Shown here: positions 7,821 through 15,610 of the stretch, in pieces
Layout of the letters: every line of letters starts with the position of its first letter
Position numbering within the stretch: position 1 is the stretch's first letter
Assembly: GCA_937868795.1 (NCBI GenBank)
Contig: CALMNM010000133.1
Span: 1 to 39,574, forward strand
Source: an uncultured Acholeplasma sp.
GTDB lineage: Bacteria; Bacillota_I; Bacilli_A; Acholeplasmatales; Acholeplasmataceae
DNA length: 39,574 nucleotides
Direction: 5' to 3'
Program-made: the position numbers and the translations under genes
The notes under the pieces: generated by a model
What the model was told of the DNA's origin: nothing
Seen by the model: the letters and a program-made list of their open reading frames with translations, nothing else
The model's database searches: none

Positions 7821-7842
7821 AAAAAGGCCAGAGAATGGCCTT
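7817..7842 (-). terminator. terminator of the rRNA methyltransferase gene
   Basis: Perfect seven-pair stem AAGGCCA / TGGCCTT with a five-base loop. On the minus strand it is followed by a run of seven T. Confidence 0.85.
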
Positions 7843-7876
7843 GGGTATCCAGTCATGGATGCCCTTTTTATTTTTT
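7843..7876 (+). terminator. terminator of the padR operon
   Basis: GGGTATCCA / TGGATGCCC (nine pairs, one G-U, four-base loop) followed by TTTTTATTTTTT. It sits directly beside the minus-strand terminator, so convergent transcripts are separated by back-to-back hairpins. Confidence 0.85.
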
Positions 7877-8776
7877 CTTTATCTTGGCAATAAAGAAGCC
7901 TTCATAGTGTGAAGATGGGGCGATTAACATCACGTGATGAAGTGTTGAAGGTAATGTCATCATATCATCACTTTTTAGTCCTTCGATGGGTAACAGTTCG
8001 ATGGGATGCTTTTTCATCATTTTTTGGATGACATCTTCATTTTCTTTTCTTAAGATGGAGCATGTCGAATAAACCATCGTTTGACCTGACTTTAATAATC
8101 GTAAGGCTTTATCGAGCAAAGCCACCTGTGTTTCGTGAGATTTTTGAATGAGTTTATCCGAAAAATAGTGATACGTTTTTTCATCCTCGATGAGAATGGT
8201 GCCACTACCACTGCATGGGGCATCGAGTAAGATTTGATCAAACCTGAAAAAATCATCAAGTCTTCGTGCATCATTGATGATAAGCTGGACATTTTTTGTC
8301 CCTTGTTTTTCCAAATTATATTTTAGCTTCTCTGCCCGTATGGGTTGTGCTTCACACGCGGTGATAAAGGCTTGATTATGCGTCAGTGATGCGATTTGTG
8401 TGGTCTTACCTCCTGGAGCTGCTGCCATATCTAAAATATCAGTTTTTGGTTTTGGATTTAAGACAAGCGGTGGAATCATTGAGGATAAACTTTGCAGATA
8501 AATATCGCCCTTGTGATAGATTTCAAGTTGTTCTAAAACGCGCTCATCACCTTCGATTAAGATCATGGCGTCTTCATACCAGGGAACATCTAGAACATGA
8601 ATATGATGATGATTTAGCATGCGTTTCACATCATCTTTTGTCGTTTTCAAAGAATTAACACGAAAAGAGACGACACGATTCCCTTTGATATTTTCAAAGA
8701 TTTGTCGTGTTATATCTTCACCATAATCGTTGATCAGGAGCGATTTAAATAATGCGAGTCCATTATTTTCTGACAT
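7868..8776 (-). CDS. rRNA cytosine-C5 methyltransferase, RsmB/RsmF (NOP2/Sun) family
   Basis: S-adenosylmethionine-dependent m5C methyltransferase acting on RNA, probably 16S rRNA. The 302 residues comprise an N-terminal RNA-recognition part and the catalytic Rossmann fold. MAAAPGGKTTQ (117-127) binds the cofactor, DAPCSGSG carries C188 (product-release cysteine), and YSTCS carries C239 (nucleophile). It is much shorter than E. coli RsmF (about 480 residues) and lacks a C-terminal PUA-like extension, so the exact target base is uncertain. It is transcribed alone from a strong promoter and ends in its own terminator. Confidence 0.9.
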   Translation of the reverse strand: MSENNGLALFKSLLINDYGEDITRQIFENIKGNRVVSFRVNSLKTTKDDVKRMLNHHHIHVLDVPWYEDAMILIEGDERVLEQLEIYHKGDIYLQSLSSMIPPLVLNPKPKTDILDMAAAPGGKTTQIASLTHNQAFITACEAQPIRAEKLKYNLEKQGTKNVQLIINDARRLDDFFRFDQILLDAPCSGSGTILIEDEKTYHYFSDKLIQKSHETQVALLDKALRLLKSGQTMVYSTCSILRKENEDVIQKMMKKHPIELLPIEGLKSDDMMTLPSTLHHVMLIAPSSHYEGFFIAKIKKK

Positions 8777-8802
8777 AGGAATCCCTTTCTTCTACAAAAC
8801 AC

Positions 8803-8831
8803 ATTATACAGGATAATAATCATTCTAACAA
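8803..8831 (-). promoter_or_regulatory. promoter of the rRNA methyltransferase gene
   Basis: TTGTTA (8826-8831), exactly 17 bases, then consensus TATAAT (8803-8808) on the minus strand, about 27 bases before the start codon. Confidence 0.8.
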
Positions 8832-8869
8832 TCATCAGTACGTCTTTACCTCGAGTTCTTCAATCTTAA

Positions 8870-8890
8870 ACACATCTAACAAAGATGTGT
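8870..8890. promoter_or_regulatory. perfect dyad upstream of the kinase/phosphatase operon
   Basis: ACACATCT-AACAA-AGATGTGT, a perfect eight-base inverted repeat. It ends two bases before the -10 hexamer and occupies the -35/spacer region, where no good -35 is seen. It is therefore a candidate operator for an activator or repressor. Confidence 0.65.
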
Positions 8891-8892
8891 GA

Positions 8893-8898
8893 TATAAT
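8893..8898 (+). promoter_or_regulatory. -10 box of the kinase/phosphatase operon
   Basis: Consensus TATAAT, 33 bases before the first gene. No convincing -35 hexamer is at the right distance; the dyad lies there instead, which suggests factor-dependent activity. Confidence 0.6.
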
Positions 8899-8931
8899 AT
8901 GAACAAGATTTTGTGATGGGGAAGGTATGAC

Positions 8932-9627
8932 ATGCAAAAGAATCCAGTCATTGGTAATGTCAATAAGATTCTCATCGGTGCAATCCTCTGGGGGGCTTTT
9001 TACTTACGCTTATTTTTTGATGAGTCTTCTTGGAACCAAACGTTTTTTGGATCGACATTTCCGGGGCTCTATCAAAGTGAAGTTATTTACGGTGTTCAAA
9101 TCGTTTTTTTTAGCATTCTTAACCTAAATTTATATCATTATACAGTTGGTAAACGTCATGCTGTCCTAGATATTTCCCGCTTTTTCAGAGTGTTTATTTT
9201 TTCAGCTCTCGTCGTCTTAGCGGTTCAAGCAGCAACCCTATTCCTAGACATACCTTTCCATTATGGAATTATTGGTTATCTTTTTGGTGATGGTGTGTTT
9301 GCTTCTTCCATGGCAAATCAGTCCTATCTCGTCTATGGTCTTTACACATTATCATCCATGCTTATGGTGTTATACATCGCAGGGATTTTAGTTTATGCGT
9401 ATCAAATCACTAAAATGAAACTTGCTTTTCCTATGGTTTATGTCATTAGATTTTTTATCGCATTAGGACTTTATGCCCTTGTTTTAGGGTACTCAAGTCA
9501 AGGGTTTGATCTTTATCACATGGGGTTTATGATGGTCTACGTGCTTTCTGCACTTTTGGTTTATATTAAGACCAAATACAGTTTAAAAGCACTCATCTTA
9601 TCCATACTTTTATTATTCATTCTATAA
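8932..9627 (+). CDS. polytopic membrane protein, first gene of the TerY-like operon
   Basis: A 231-residue protein not recognised as a known family. About seven hydrophobic segments can be seen, roughly at 13-30, 52-70, 86-106, 130-157, 165-187, 194-212 and 217-231, with few charged residues between them. There is no cleavable signal peptide. ATG 8932 is favoured over an out-of-frame ATG at 8927 by GGGGAAGG six bases upstream. The next gene begins 19 bases downstream, so it belongs to the same transcript. A role as membrane sensor or anchor for the kinase module is inference from position only. Confidence 0.7.
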   Translation: MQKNPVIGNVNKILIGAILWGAFYLRLFFDESSWNQTFFGSTFPGLYQSEVIYGVQIVFFSILNLNLYHYTVGKRHAVLDISRFFRVFIFSALVVLAVQAATLFLDIPFHYGIIGYLFGDGVFASSMANQSYLVYGLYTLSSMLMVLYIAGILVYAYQITKMKLAFPMVYVIRFFIALGLYALVLGYSSQGFDLYHMGFMMVYVLSALLVYIKTKYSLKALILSILLLFIL

Positions 9628-9646
9628 CATAGAAAGGGGTTTATGT

Positions 9647-10345
9647 ATGAACGATTTTAAAAACGATTTCGAATTTGAAAAAGAGGTTGTCGATGAAGCA
9701 TTGCTCGATAATCCCGAACCGCGTTGCCCTGTCGTTTTACTGCTTGATACCTCCTACTCCATGACAGGAAATCCGATTAACCAACTCAATGAAGGTGTAT
9801 TTGCCTTATATGCTGCCTTGAGGGATGATGACCTCGCGTCAGTTCGTGTGGATTTATCCGTCATTTCCTTCGGACAATCGGTCCAAGTGTTGCAGAATTT
9901 CGCTACCGTTTCTGAATCACAAGCACCTGAACTCAAAGTGAATGGGATGACTCCTATGGGTGAAGCGATTGTGACGGCACTTAGAAACATTGAAAACAGA
10001 AAAAACGAATACCGTACCGCAGGTATCTCATATTATCGTCCCTGGCTTTTTGTCATCACCGATGGTGAACCTACAGACTCTGTCATGGAAGCATCCTCGA
10101 TGCTCCAAAATGCAATTGCTGGTAAGAAGGTTATTTTCTTTGGTATCGGTGTTGAAAATGCCAATATTGAACGCTTACGTCAAATCGCAGGATCTCATGA
10201 CCGTGTCTTTAAACTCAATGGACTCAACTTTAAGGAGCTCTTCCAATGGGTATCTTCATCATTATCATCTGTTTCTTCAAGCCGTGTTGGTGATACGATC
10301 AAACTTGAAAAGCCAAGTGATGATGTCTTTGAATTTGAGGTTTAG
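9647..10345 (+). CDS. von Willebrand factor A protein, TerY/YegL-like
   Basis: A 232-residue cytoplasmic VWA protein with an intact metal-ion-dependent adhesion site: DTSYS (34-38), T102 in the MTPMGEA loop and D139 in ITDGEPTD. The PVVLLLDTSYSM and NGMTPMGEA pattern is that of TerY and E. coli YegL rather than of Mg-chelatase or batA-type VWA proteins. It is followed directly by a PP2C phosphatase and a kinase, the VWA-phosphatase-kinase triad described for TerY-linked systems and for E. coli yegL-yegK-yegI. Its expected role is metal-dependent binding of a phosphorylated partner or of the kinase. AAAGGGG lies seven bases before the start. Confidence 0.88.
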   Translation: MNDFKNDFEFEKEVVDEALLDNPEPRCPVVLLLDTSYSMTGNPINQLNEGVFALYAALRDDDLASVRVDLSVISFGQSVQVLQNFATVSESQAPELKVNGMTPMGEAIVTALRNIENRKNEYRTAGISYYRPWLFVITDGEPTDSVMEASSMLQNAIAGKKVIFFGIGVENANIERLRQIAGSHDRVFKLNGLNFKELFQWVSSSLSSVSSSRVGDTIKLEKPSDDVFEFEV

Positions 10346-10347
10346 TC

Positions 10348-11100
10348 TTGGTTAAAGTCTATGGTGCCTCTGTTGTAGGTACATCTCATTTGAGTTCTGA
10401 TACGCCCTGTCATGATTCTCATGCCTACCGCGTCCTCCCGGAAAACCTTGGCATCATTGCTTGTGTATCCGATGGGATGGGAAGTGCAAAAGCTGCAGAA
10501 ATCGGAAGCCAAACGGCCTCTTCTTTCGTCGTCGATTACTTAGAAAAGATGCTCGATCCTAAGATGAGTGATGATGAGATAATTCTCTTGATCAAAGAGG
10601 GCTATGTCGAAACTTATGATGTACTCCTCATGACAGCAAGCCAACATCAACTCCACATTAAAGACTTAAATGCCACACTTCTTGTCTTCGTGTCTATAGG
10701 AGATCGTCAGTTTTATGGTCAGGTCGGGGATTGTTCCATGATTGGACGTCTTAATGATGATTATCAAGTCATCGCCGAACAACAGCGTGGTGAATACGCC
10801 AATGCCACCTTTTCGGTTTGTGATGAATCATCCATTGAACAAGGCATCTATGATAAAATTTCTGGTTTTTTTCCAGAAGTGGCACTCATGAGTGATGGTA
10901 TTGAATCGATCTCGATTTCTGCGAAAGATAAAGTCGTATCTAAACTATTTTATGATCCCTTTTTTAAAGTTTTTTCTCATGAGAATTATCATCAAAAAGA
11001 TGTTGAAGCTGCACTCGTTCGCTTTTTAAATTCTGAGCGCATTTCTAAGAAAACCGATGATGATAAGACCTTGTTATTTATTTCATTAGGAGACCTATGA
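10348..11100 (+). CDS. PP2C-family Ser/Thr protein phosphatase, PphC/YegK-like
   Basis: A 250-residue metal-dependent phosphatase. Family positions present are D23 in the N-terminal CHDSH segment, D42-G43 in CVSDGMG, T110-L111, G127-D128 in GQVGDCS, D183-G184 in MSDGIES, and D237-D239 near the C-terminus. The divergent N-terminal motif is typical of the short YegK-like subgroup. The start is TTG at 10348, two bases after the VWA stop, with GAGG seven bases before it; no ATG fits the N-terminus. It overlaps the kinase by four bases. It presumably reverses phosphorylation by that kinase. Confidence 0.88.
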   Translation: MVKVYGASVVGTSHLSSDTPCHDSHAYRVLPENLGIIACVSDGMGSAKAAEIGSQTASSFVVDYLEKMLDPKMSDDEIILLIKEGYVETYDVLLMTASQHQLHIKDLNATLLVFVSIGDRQFYGQVGDCSMIGRLNDDYQVIAEQQRGEYANATFSVCDESSIEQGIYDKISGFFPEVALMSDGIESISISAKDKVVSKLFYDPFFKVFSHENYHQKDVEAALVRFLNSERISKKTDDDKTLLFISLGDL

Positions 11101-13694
11101 AGAAATATTTCCTCGAGGATGGATCGAAAATCTTAATCGATGATTCGAAGCCGCTAGGAAGTGGTGGTGAAGGCAGTGTCTATAAACTTGCCAAAAACCA
11201 AAACATCTTGGTCAAGATTTACACTGACCGTGCGTTAGAACGCATGCCGGATATCGAAGATAAGATTAAAGCCATGGTGAATCAGAAGCCTGGTCTTTTA
11301 GACTATAATGGGCTTACCATCATCGCTTGGCCAAGCTATGTGGTTTATGATGAGTTCCATCGTTTCGTAGGATATGTCATGCGGCGTGTTCAAGCGAAGA
11401 ATCAGCTCTCTCACGTCATTACGCCCGGGTTACAAAAAGCGAAATTTCCTAATATCACCTACTATGACCGCGTGGTTATCGCCATTAATCTTGCCAAGGT
11501 CATGGGATTCTTGCATCAAAATAACACCGTGATTGGTGATATAAACACTTCTGATTTCTTTGTCTATCCTGGCTTTGAGATCGGTCTTGTTGACACTGAT
11601 TCATTCCAGGTCACCGCGAACAATCGCTTGTTTCATTGTAAAGTCTTCACCCCAGACTACACACCTCCTGAAGTCATTGATGCGAAGAAAAAGAGTTCAG
11701 TGGAAGTCAAGCGTATTCCCAATCATGACAACTATGGCTTAGCCATCTTAATCTTTCAGATCCTTATGATGGGTGTCCATCCCTTTTCTGCGCGTATTAA
11801 GGGCACCTTAGGCTTTGATGGAAACGCGATTAACTACAATATGGAACACGAGATATTTCCTTATAATACCTTGAACGGGAATATCACACCGCCGAAAAAT
11901 GCGTTTCCCTTCTCCCTATTACCCAAATACATTCAAGAACTCTTTAATCGTGCCTTTGCAAAGCATGCACTTTCCGACATTGATCGTCCCACGACAGAGG
12001 AATGGGTAGAGAAATTAAAACTCCTTAAGGAGAGTTTAAAGAAGTGTCGAAAGGATAAAACCCATTTTTATCCCAATCATTTTCAGAAATGTCCGATTTG
12101 TGCAAGAGAACAAACCAAAGATTATGATTATCTTGTCGATTACTTTAAACAGATTTCACGTAAATATGTCAAATATGAAACCCATAAGAAACCGATTATC
12201 GTCGATGAAAATTATGTCTATGATGAGACAATTATGGGGAAGTTATATACACTTAAAAAATCGAAAGATCTCGCCTACTTCTTCGATCCTAAACTGATCG
12301 ATAAATATCGACTTATCGAGCGGATAGAGGCTCTTTCTGCTGATTCCACAAAAAGACGTCTTCGATTCATCCCGATGCCTAAACTTTGGATCATGCAAGA
12401 TCAAAAGATCATTGGTTATACCGTGTCTGCACTTCCGCACCTTTACCGTGTCACGACCTTACTCAAAGGAAATAGATTAGGTAAATTAAAGGTCACAGAA
12501 AAAGCGAAACTGATCATGGCTAAAGAGATTTCTCACATGTTTAAGACGCTTGAAAAGATTAAATCACCTGTTGAACTATCCGAAATCTTTGTCGATCAAC
12601 ATTTTCATCCCTATTTGCCTGATCCTGTCCTCCTTGGAACAAGCGATCAAACCATCGTTCCGATGGCATTCCAAAAGGATGAATATTTACCTCAAGAGTA
12701 TTATTTGATGACACATTATCAACAATATCAAAAAATGCTTGAAGAGGAAGCTCGCAAAAAAGAGGAAGAAAAAAGAAGAATCGCCGAAGAACAGCGACAA
12801 AGAGATTTGGACCTTATCCGTTCACCTTTAGAACCCAAAGTTCCCAAAGTTAAAATAAAAGAGGAGAAACCTTTTGAACTCAAACCCACAGAACCTGTGG
12901 TCTCTTTTGAGTTTGAAAAGTCCCATAAAGCCATCATCGATGATCCACTTCTTGAAGAACTCGCGCCAGAGATTCCAAAGAATATCCCCTACGATCCCAA
13001 CTCAAAACAGACGACACGATTCCATCTTGCCGTCATCATTCACACCCTCATTCAAGAAGGTCACCCCTATCGTGCAACCTATAAGTTATCACAAAAGCCC
13101 ATCAGTTACTTCGTCGATAATAACATCTTCATCCATAAAAAAAGTTCAACTGGTGTTGAAATTGATGAAAAGACAAAGCCGATAGAAATATTCCCCAACT
13201 ACTATCAAAAGACGATGAAAAAAGCATTATTCATCAAGGATCCAGAACAAATAGGTCGACCTTCTCCTAGCCAGTGGCAGCGCATATTAAGACGGATGCA
13301 ATGGGGTTACACCAAATGCAAAGTCTCTGAATATCATGATTACCCCAAGCAACTGATCCGTTGTCCTTACTGTGAGATGAAAGATAAGCACGATCATGAC
13401 CACTTAAGAGCGTTTGTTCGCGCTCATAAGCGTGGGTTTACGTTCAACTATTTGGCCTTCAATCGTTTGCTTAATTACGTGGTCTTGTCAGCTTCTCTCG
13501 TTGGCTTGATCTATCTAGTCAATGTGTATGAACTCAATGATTTAAGCACGTGGATCAACGAGATCAATCTCGTACAAAAATGGGAAACCGTCAAAGCGTT
13601 TATCCATTTCGATGAGATTTTAGCGCTTTTACGCCAAGGTGTTGACTGGCTTCTCGCATTATACGAGAAAATCTTCGGAGGTGTCCCATCATGA
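11097..13694 (+). CDS. YegI-like protein kinase with tandem pseudokinase copy, two zinc modules and a membrane anchor
   Basis: An 865-residue protein. Residues 15-310 are a protein-kinase domain: glycine loop LGSGGEG (20-26), K40, catalytic D148 in GDIN, and D166 in VDTDSF. The usual N of the catalytic loop is D153, and the HRDxK lysine is N150. A zinc module follows (C317, H323, C332, C335). Residues 372-535 resemble the N-lobe and catalytic region again, but the lysine position is Y394 and the catalytic aspartate is E496. A charged coiled coil (about 541-600) interrupts it. A second C-lobe (641-735) and a second zinc module (C741, H747, C756, C759) follow, then one membrane helix (about 793-811) and an amphipathic tail. 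It overlaps both neighbours by four bases. Confidence 0.88.
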   Translation: MKKYFLEDGSKILIDDSKPLGSGGEGSVYKLAKNQNILVKIYTDRALERMPDIEDKIKAMVNQKPGLLDYNGLTIIAWPSYVVYDEFHRFVGYVMRRVQAKNQLSHVITPGLQKAKFPNITYYDRVVIAINLAKVMGFLHQNNTVIGDINTSDFFVYPGFEIGLVDTDSFQVTANNRLFHCKVFTPDYTPPEVIDAKKKSSVEVKRIPNHDNYGLAILIFQILMMGVHPFSARIKGTLGFDGNAINYNMEHEIFPYNTLNGNITPPKNAFPFSLLPKYIQELFNRAFAKHALSDIDRPTTEEWVEKLKLLKESLKKCRKDKTHFYPNHFQKCPICAREQTKDYDYLVDYFKQISRKYVKYETHKKPIIVDENYVYDETIMGKLYTLKKSKDLAYFFDPKLIDKYRLIERIEALSADSTKRRLRFIPMPKLWIMQDQKIIGYTVSALPHLYRVTTLLKGNRLGKLKVTEKAKLIMAKEISHMFKTLEKIKSPVELSEIFVDQHFHPYLPDPVLLGTSDQTIVPMAFQKDEYLPQEYYLMTHYQQYQKMLEEEARKKEEEKRRIAEEQRQRDLDLIRSPLEPKVPKVKIKEEKPFELKPTEPVVSFEFEKSHKAIIDDPLLEELAPEIPKNIPYDPNSKQTTRFHLAVIIHTLIQEGHPYRATYKLSQKPISYFVDNNIFIHKKSSTGVEIDEKTKPIEIFPNYYQKTMKKALFIKDPEQIGRPSPSQWQRILRRMQWGYTKCKVSEYHDYPKQLIRCPYCEMKDKHDHDHLRAFVRAHKRGFTFNYLAFNRLLNYVVLSASLVGLIYLVNVYELNDLSTWINEINLVQKWETVKAFIHFDEILALLRQGVDWLLALYEKIFGGVPS

Positions 13695-13885
13695 TGTTTT
13701 ATATCACCCTTGGACTGGGTATATTCTGGCTTTTCATGAATGTTTTATGGACCATTCTTCTCTTCATCCGTAAAAAACAGAATGTTCAGATCCCCCAAGA
13801 AATTAAACAAACCATCAAAAGAACGATGCGCTTCAATATCTTCTATGTTTTTCTCTTCGCTTTGTTGGGGTTTATCTTCTTATGA
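13691..13885 (+). CDS. small two-helix membrane protein
   Basis: A 64-residue hydrophobic protein with two predicted membrane helices (about 4-26 and 47-63) and a basic loop between them (RKKQ to KRTMR). No family is recognised. It overlaps the kinase gene and the next gene by four bases on each side (ATGA), so it is made from the same mRNA. Together with the next gene it may form a membrane partner for the anchored kinase; this is inference. Confidence 0.7.
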   Translation: MMFYITLGLGIFWLFMNVLWTILLFIRKKQNVQIPQEIKQTIKRTMRFNIFYVFLFALLGFIFL

Positions 13886-14121
13886 AAACACTGATCAATT
13901 TAGGCTTGCTAGGAATGATTGCTCTTTACTATTTTGATCAACCCTCATTCCTCCGCATTGAAGCCCCCTTCGTTCATATCATTCATTATCTTCTCATTAT
14001 TTATATCGTATGGATTCTCTTTGCTGATTTCTTTAAATCATTAAAGAAACGACTTGCGGAACGCTTTGGGTTCACACTGAAAAAATGGAAACGAAAAGTG
14101 AATAAACTAAGACATAATTAA
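13882..14121 (+). CDS. small membrane protein with basic C-terminal tail
   Basis: A 79-residue protein with two hydrophobic segments (about 3-18 and 31-49) and a strongly basic cytoplasmic tail (KSLKKRLAERFGF, then KKWKRKVNKLRHN). It is unrecognised. It is the last gene of the kinase operon: its stop is followed immediately by the terminator. Its length, start overlap and clean frame support a real gene. Confidence 0.68.
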   Translation: MKTLINLGLLGMIALYYFDQPSFLRIEAPFVHIIHYLLIIYIVWILFADFFKSLKKRLAERFGFTLKKWKRKVNKLRHN

Positions 14122-14148
14122 AAAATGAGCCAGTTTGGCTCATTTTTT
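14122..14148. terminator. bidirectional terminator between the kinase operon and pdxR
   Basis: TGAGCCA / TGGCTCA stem with a three-base loop, flanked by A-rich and T-rich tracts on either side. It works for both strands. The pdxR stop codon lies inside the stem. Confidence 0.85.
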
Positions 14149-15507
14149 CTTGAAGATAACATCGATCAGTTGTTTCATATGATTTTCGATGGATTCTAGG
14201 GGAATCCCAGAGTACCCGATGACGAGTGTGGGGTATGGGTAGAGATTTTTGCTTTTTGAGTCAAGTAAAGATAGATTGATTTTATGGGCTTTTAAACGAT
14301 CAATCAGGCGTACTTCAGCTTCATCCGTATGAATTTCTAGTAGGAAATGCAATCCTGTTTCAAAACCATGAATTTTTAAATTTGGATAGGCACTGATGAT
14401 AGTTATAATTTTCTCTAATTTTTCCCGATACCGTTGACTCATTCGGTGAATATGACGTTCAAAATACCCTTCTTTCATAAACTTGTGAAGGACATATTGT
14501 TCAAAGGTAGGTACGGTACAACTGTGATACGATGATAATTCACGATAGCTTATCATCAAATGCTTGGGAAGAACCATATAACTCATACGAAAGGAAGGTG
14601 CTAGACTTTTCGTGAATGTGTTCATATAGATGACCCGATCGTTTTGATCGACCCCTTGCAACGCGGGTATAGGTTTCCCTGAAAAACGAAATTCACTATC
14701 ATAATCATCTTCGATAATGTAAGCATTTTGTGAGGTTGCCCAGTTCAATATTTCGATTCGTCTTGAGATAGGCATGACCATACCTGTAGGAAATTGATGG
14801 GATGGGGTTAGATGTATGACGTCTGGTTTGATATTCATTAACTCATGGATATTGAGTCCTTCTTGATCTAAATTAATATAGGATAATTTGACATCATTCG
14901 CTTTAAATAGTTGTTCGATTTTTTTAAAGCCGGGTGATTCCATGGCATAATGCTTTTTTCTCCCTAAAAGTTCAACAATCATCCCTATCAATGATGTACT
15001 TCCTGAACCGATGATAATCCGTTCAGCATGCACATTTATCCCTCTGTACAAGGATAAATACTTTGCAATTTCTTCTCTGAGTTCTCTCAATCCTTGATTA
15101 GGTGTGTGATTATACATTTCATGATGATTTTCTGAAATCACTTCCCGGGATAGTTTCGCCCATGTGGCATTGGGAAATAAGGATGTATCCACCACATTGG
15201 TGAGAAAACTCATGTGATCATCATCACTCGCTTCATGTTCAAGATCATGAATGGTTGGGTATTCTTTGATGCCTTTTCCTACAATCATTTCAACTTGTTT
15301 ACTGACAAAATATCCCTTCTTCTCCATGGAGTAGAGATACCCTTCAGCAATCAACTGTTCATAAGCTGCTTCAATGGTTAAAGGACTCATATTCAGTGTT
15401 TGAGCAAGTTTGCGTTTCGAAGGTATTTTTTGATGGGCTTGATAGGTGCCTTGTTGGATTAAGTTCTTGATTTCATGATAGACTTCCATATATTTTAAGG
15501 ATTTCAT
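14140..15507 (-). CDS. pdxR: MocR-type GntR regulator of vitamin B6 synthesis (PdxR)
   Basis: A 455-residue fusion of a GntR winged helix (about 5-70; IPSKRKLAQTLNMSPLTIEAAY) with an aminotransferase-fold domain that binds pyridoxal phosphate. PLP-site residues are GSGSTS (167-172), H237 in TPSHQFPTG, D268/D270 in EDDYDSEF, and K300 in TFTKSL. It is divergent from pdxS-pdxT, the classic setting of PdxR, which senses PLP and controls PLP synthase. The intergenic region holds repeats suitable as its sites. It does not look like a metabolic aminotransferase because of the HTH fusion and gene context. Confidence 0.92.
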   Translation of the reverse strand: MKSLKYMEVYHEIKNLIQQGTYQAHQKIPSKRKLAQTLNMSPLTIEAAYEQLIAEGYLYSMEKKGYFVSKQVEMIVGKGIKEYPTIHDLEHEASDDDHMSFLTNVVDTSLFPNATWAKLSREVISENHHEMYNHTPNQGLRELREEIAKYLSLYRGINVHAERIIIGSGSTSLIGMIVELLGRKKHYAMESPGFKKIEQLFKANDVKLSYINLDQEGLNIHELMNIKPDVIHLTPSHQFPTGMVMPISRRIEILNWATSQNAYIIEDDYDSEFRFSGKPIPALQGVDQNDRVIYMNTFTKSLAPSFRMSYMVLPKHLMISYRELSSYHSCTVPTFEQYVLHKFMKEGYFERHIHRMSQRYREKLEKIITIISAYPNLKIHGFETGLHFLLEIHTDEAEVRLIDRLKAHKINLSLLDSKSKNLYPYPTLVIGYSGIPLESIENHMKQLIDVIFKKK

Positions 15508-15518
15508 GGGGACTCCAT

Positions 15519-15575
15519 CTGGTATGCTTATATTTTCTCATTCTGAATATTTATGTATACCAGTTAATAGTATAC
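15519..15575. promoter_or_regulatory. repeats in the pdxR-pdxS control region
   Basis: CTGGTAT (15519-15525) and ATACCAG (15557-15563) form an inverted repeat. GTATAC occurs twice, at 15555-15560 and 15570-15575, fifteen bases apart. The 100-base gap between divergent genes has no other content. These are the likely PdxR binding sites; a TATACAAT-like -10 for pdxS overlaps the last one. Confidence 0.6.
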
Positions 15576-15610
15576 AATAAAACTGTAAATGAGACAAGGA
15601 TGTGATTCAA

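Noticed and set aside
8932-14121. Tellurium-resistance or phage-defence island
   Set aside because: Only the VWA-phosphatase-kinase triad is shared with such loci; no TerD/TerC-type proteins, nucleases or mobile-element marks are seen, so the label is not supported.
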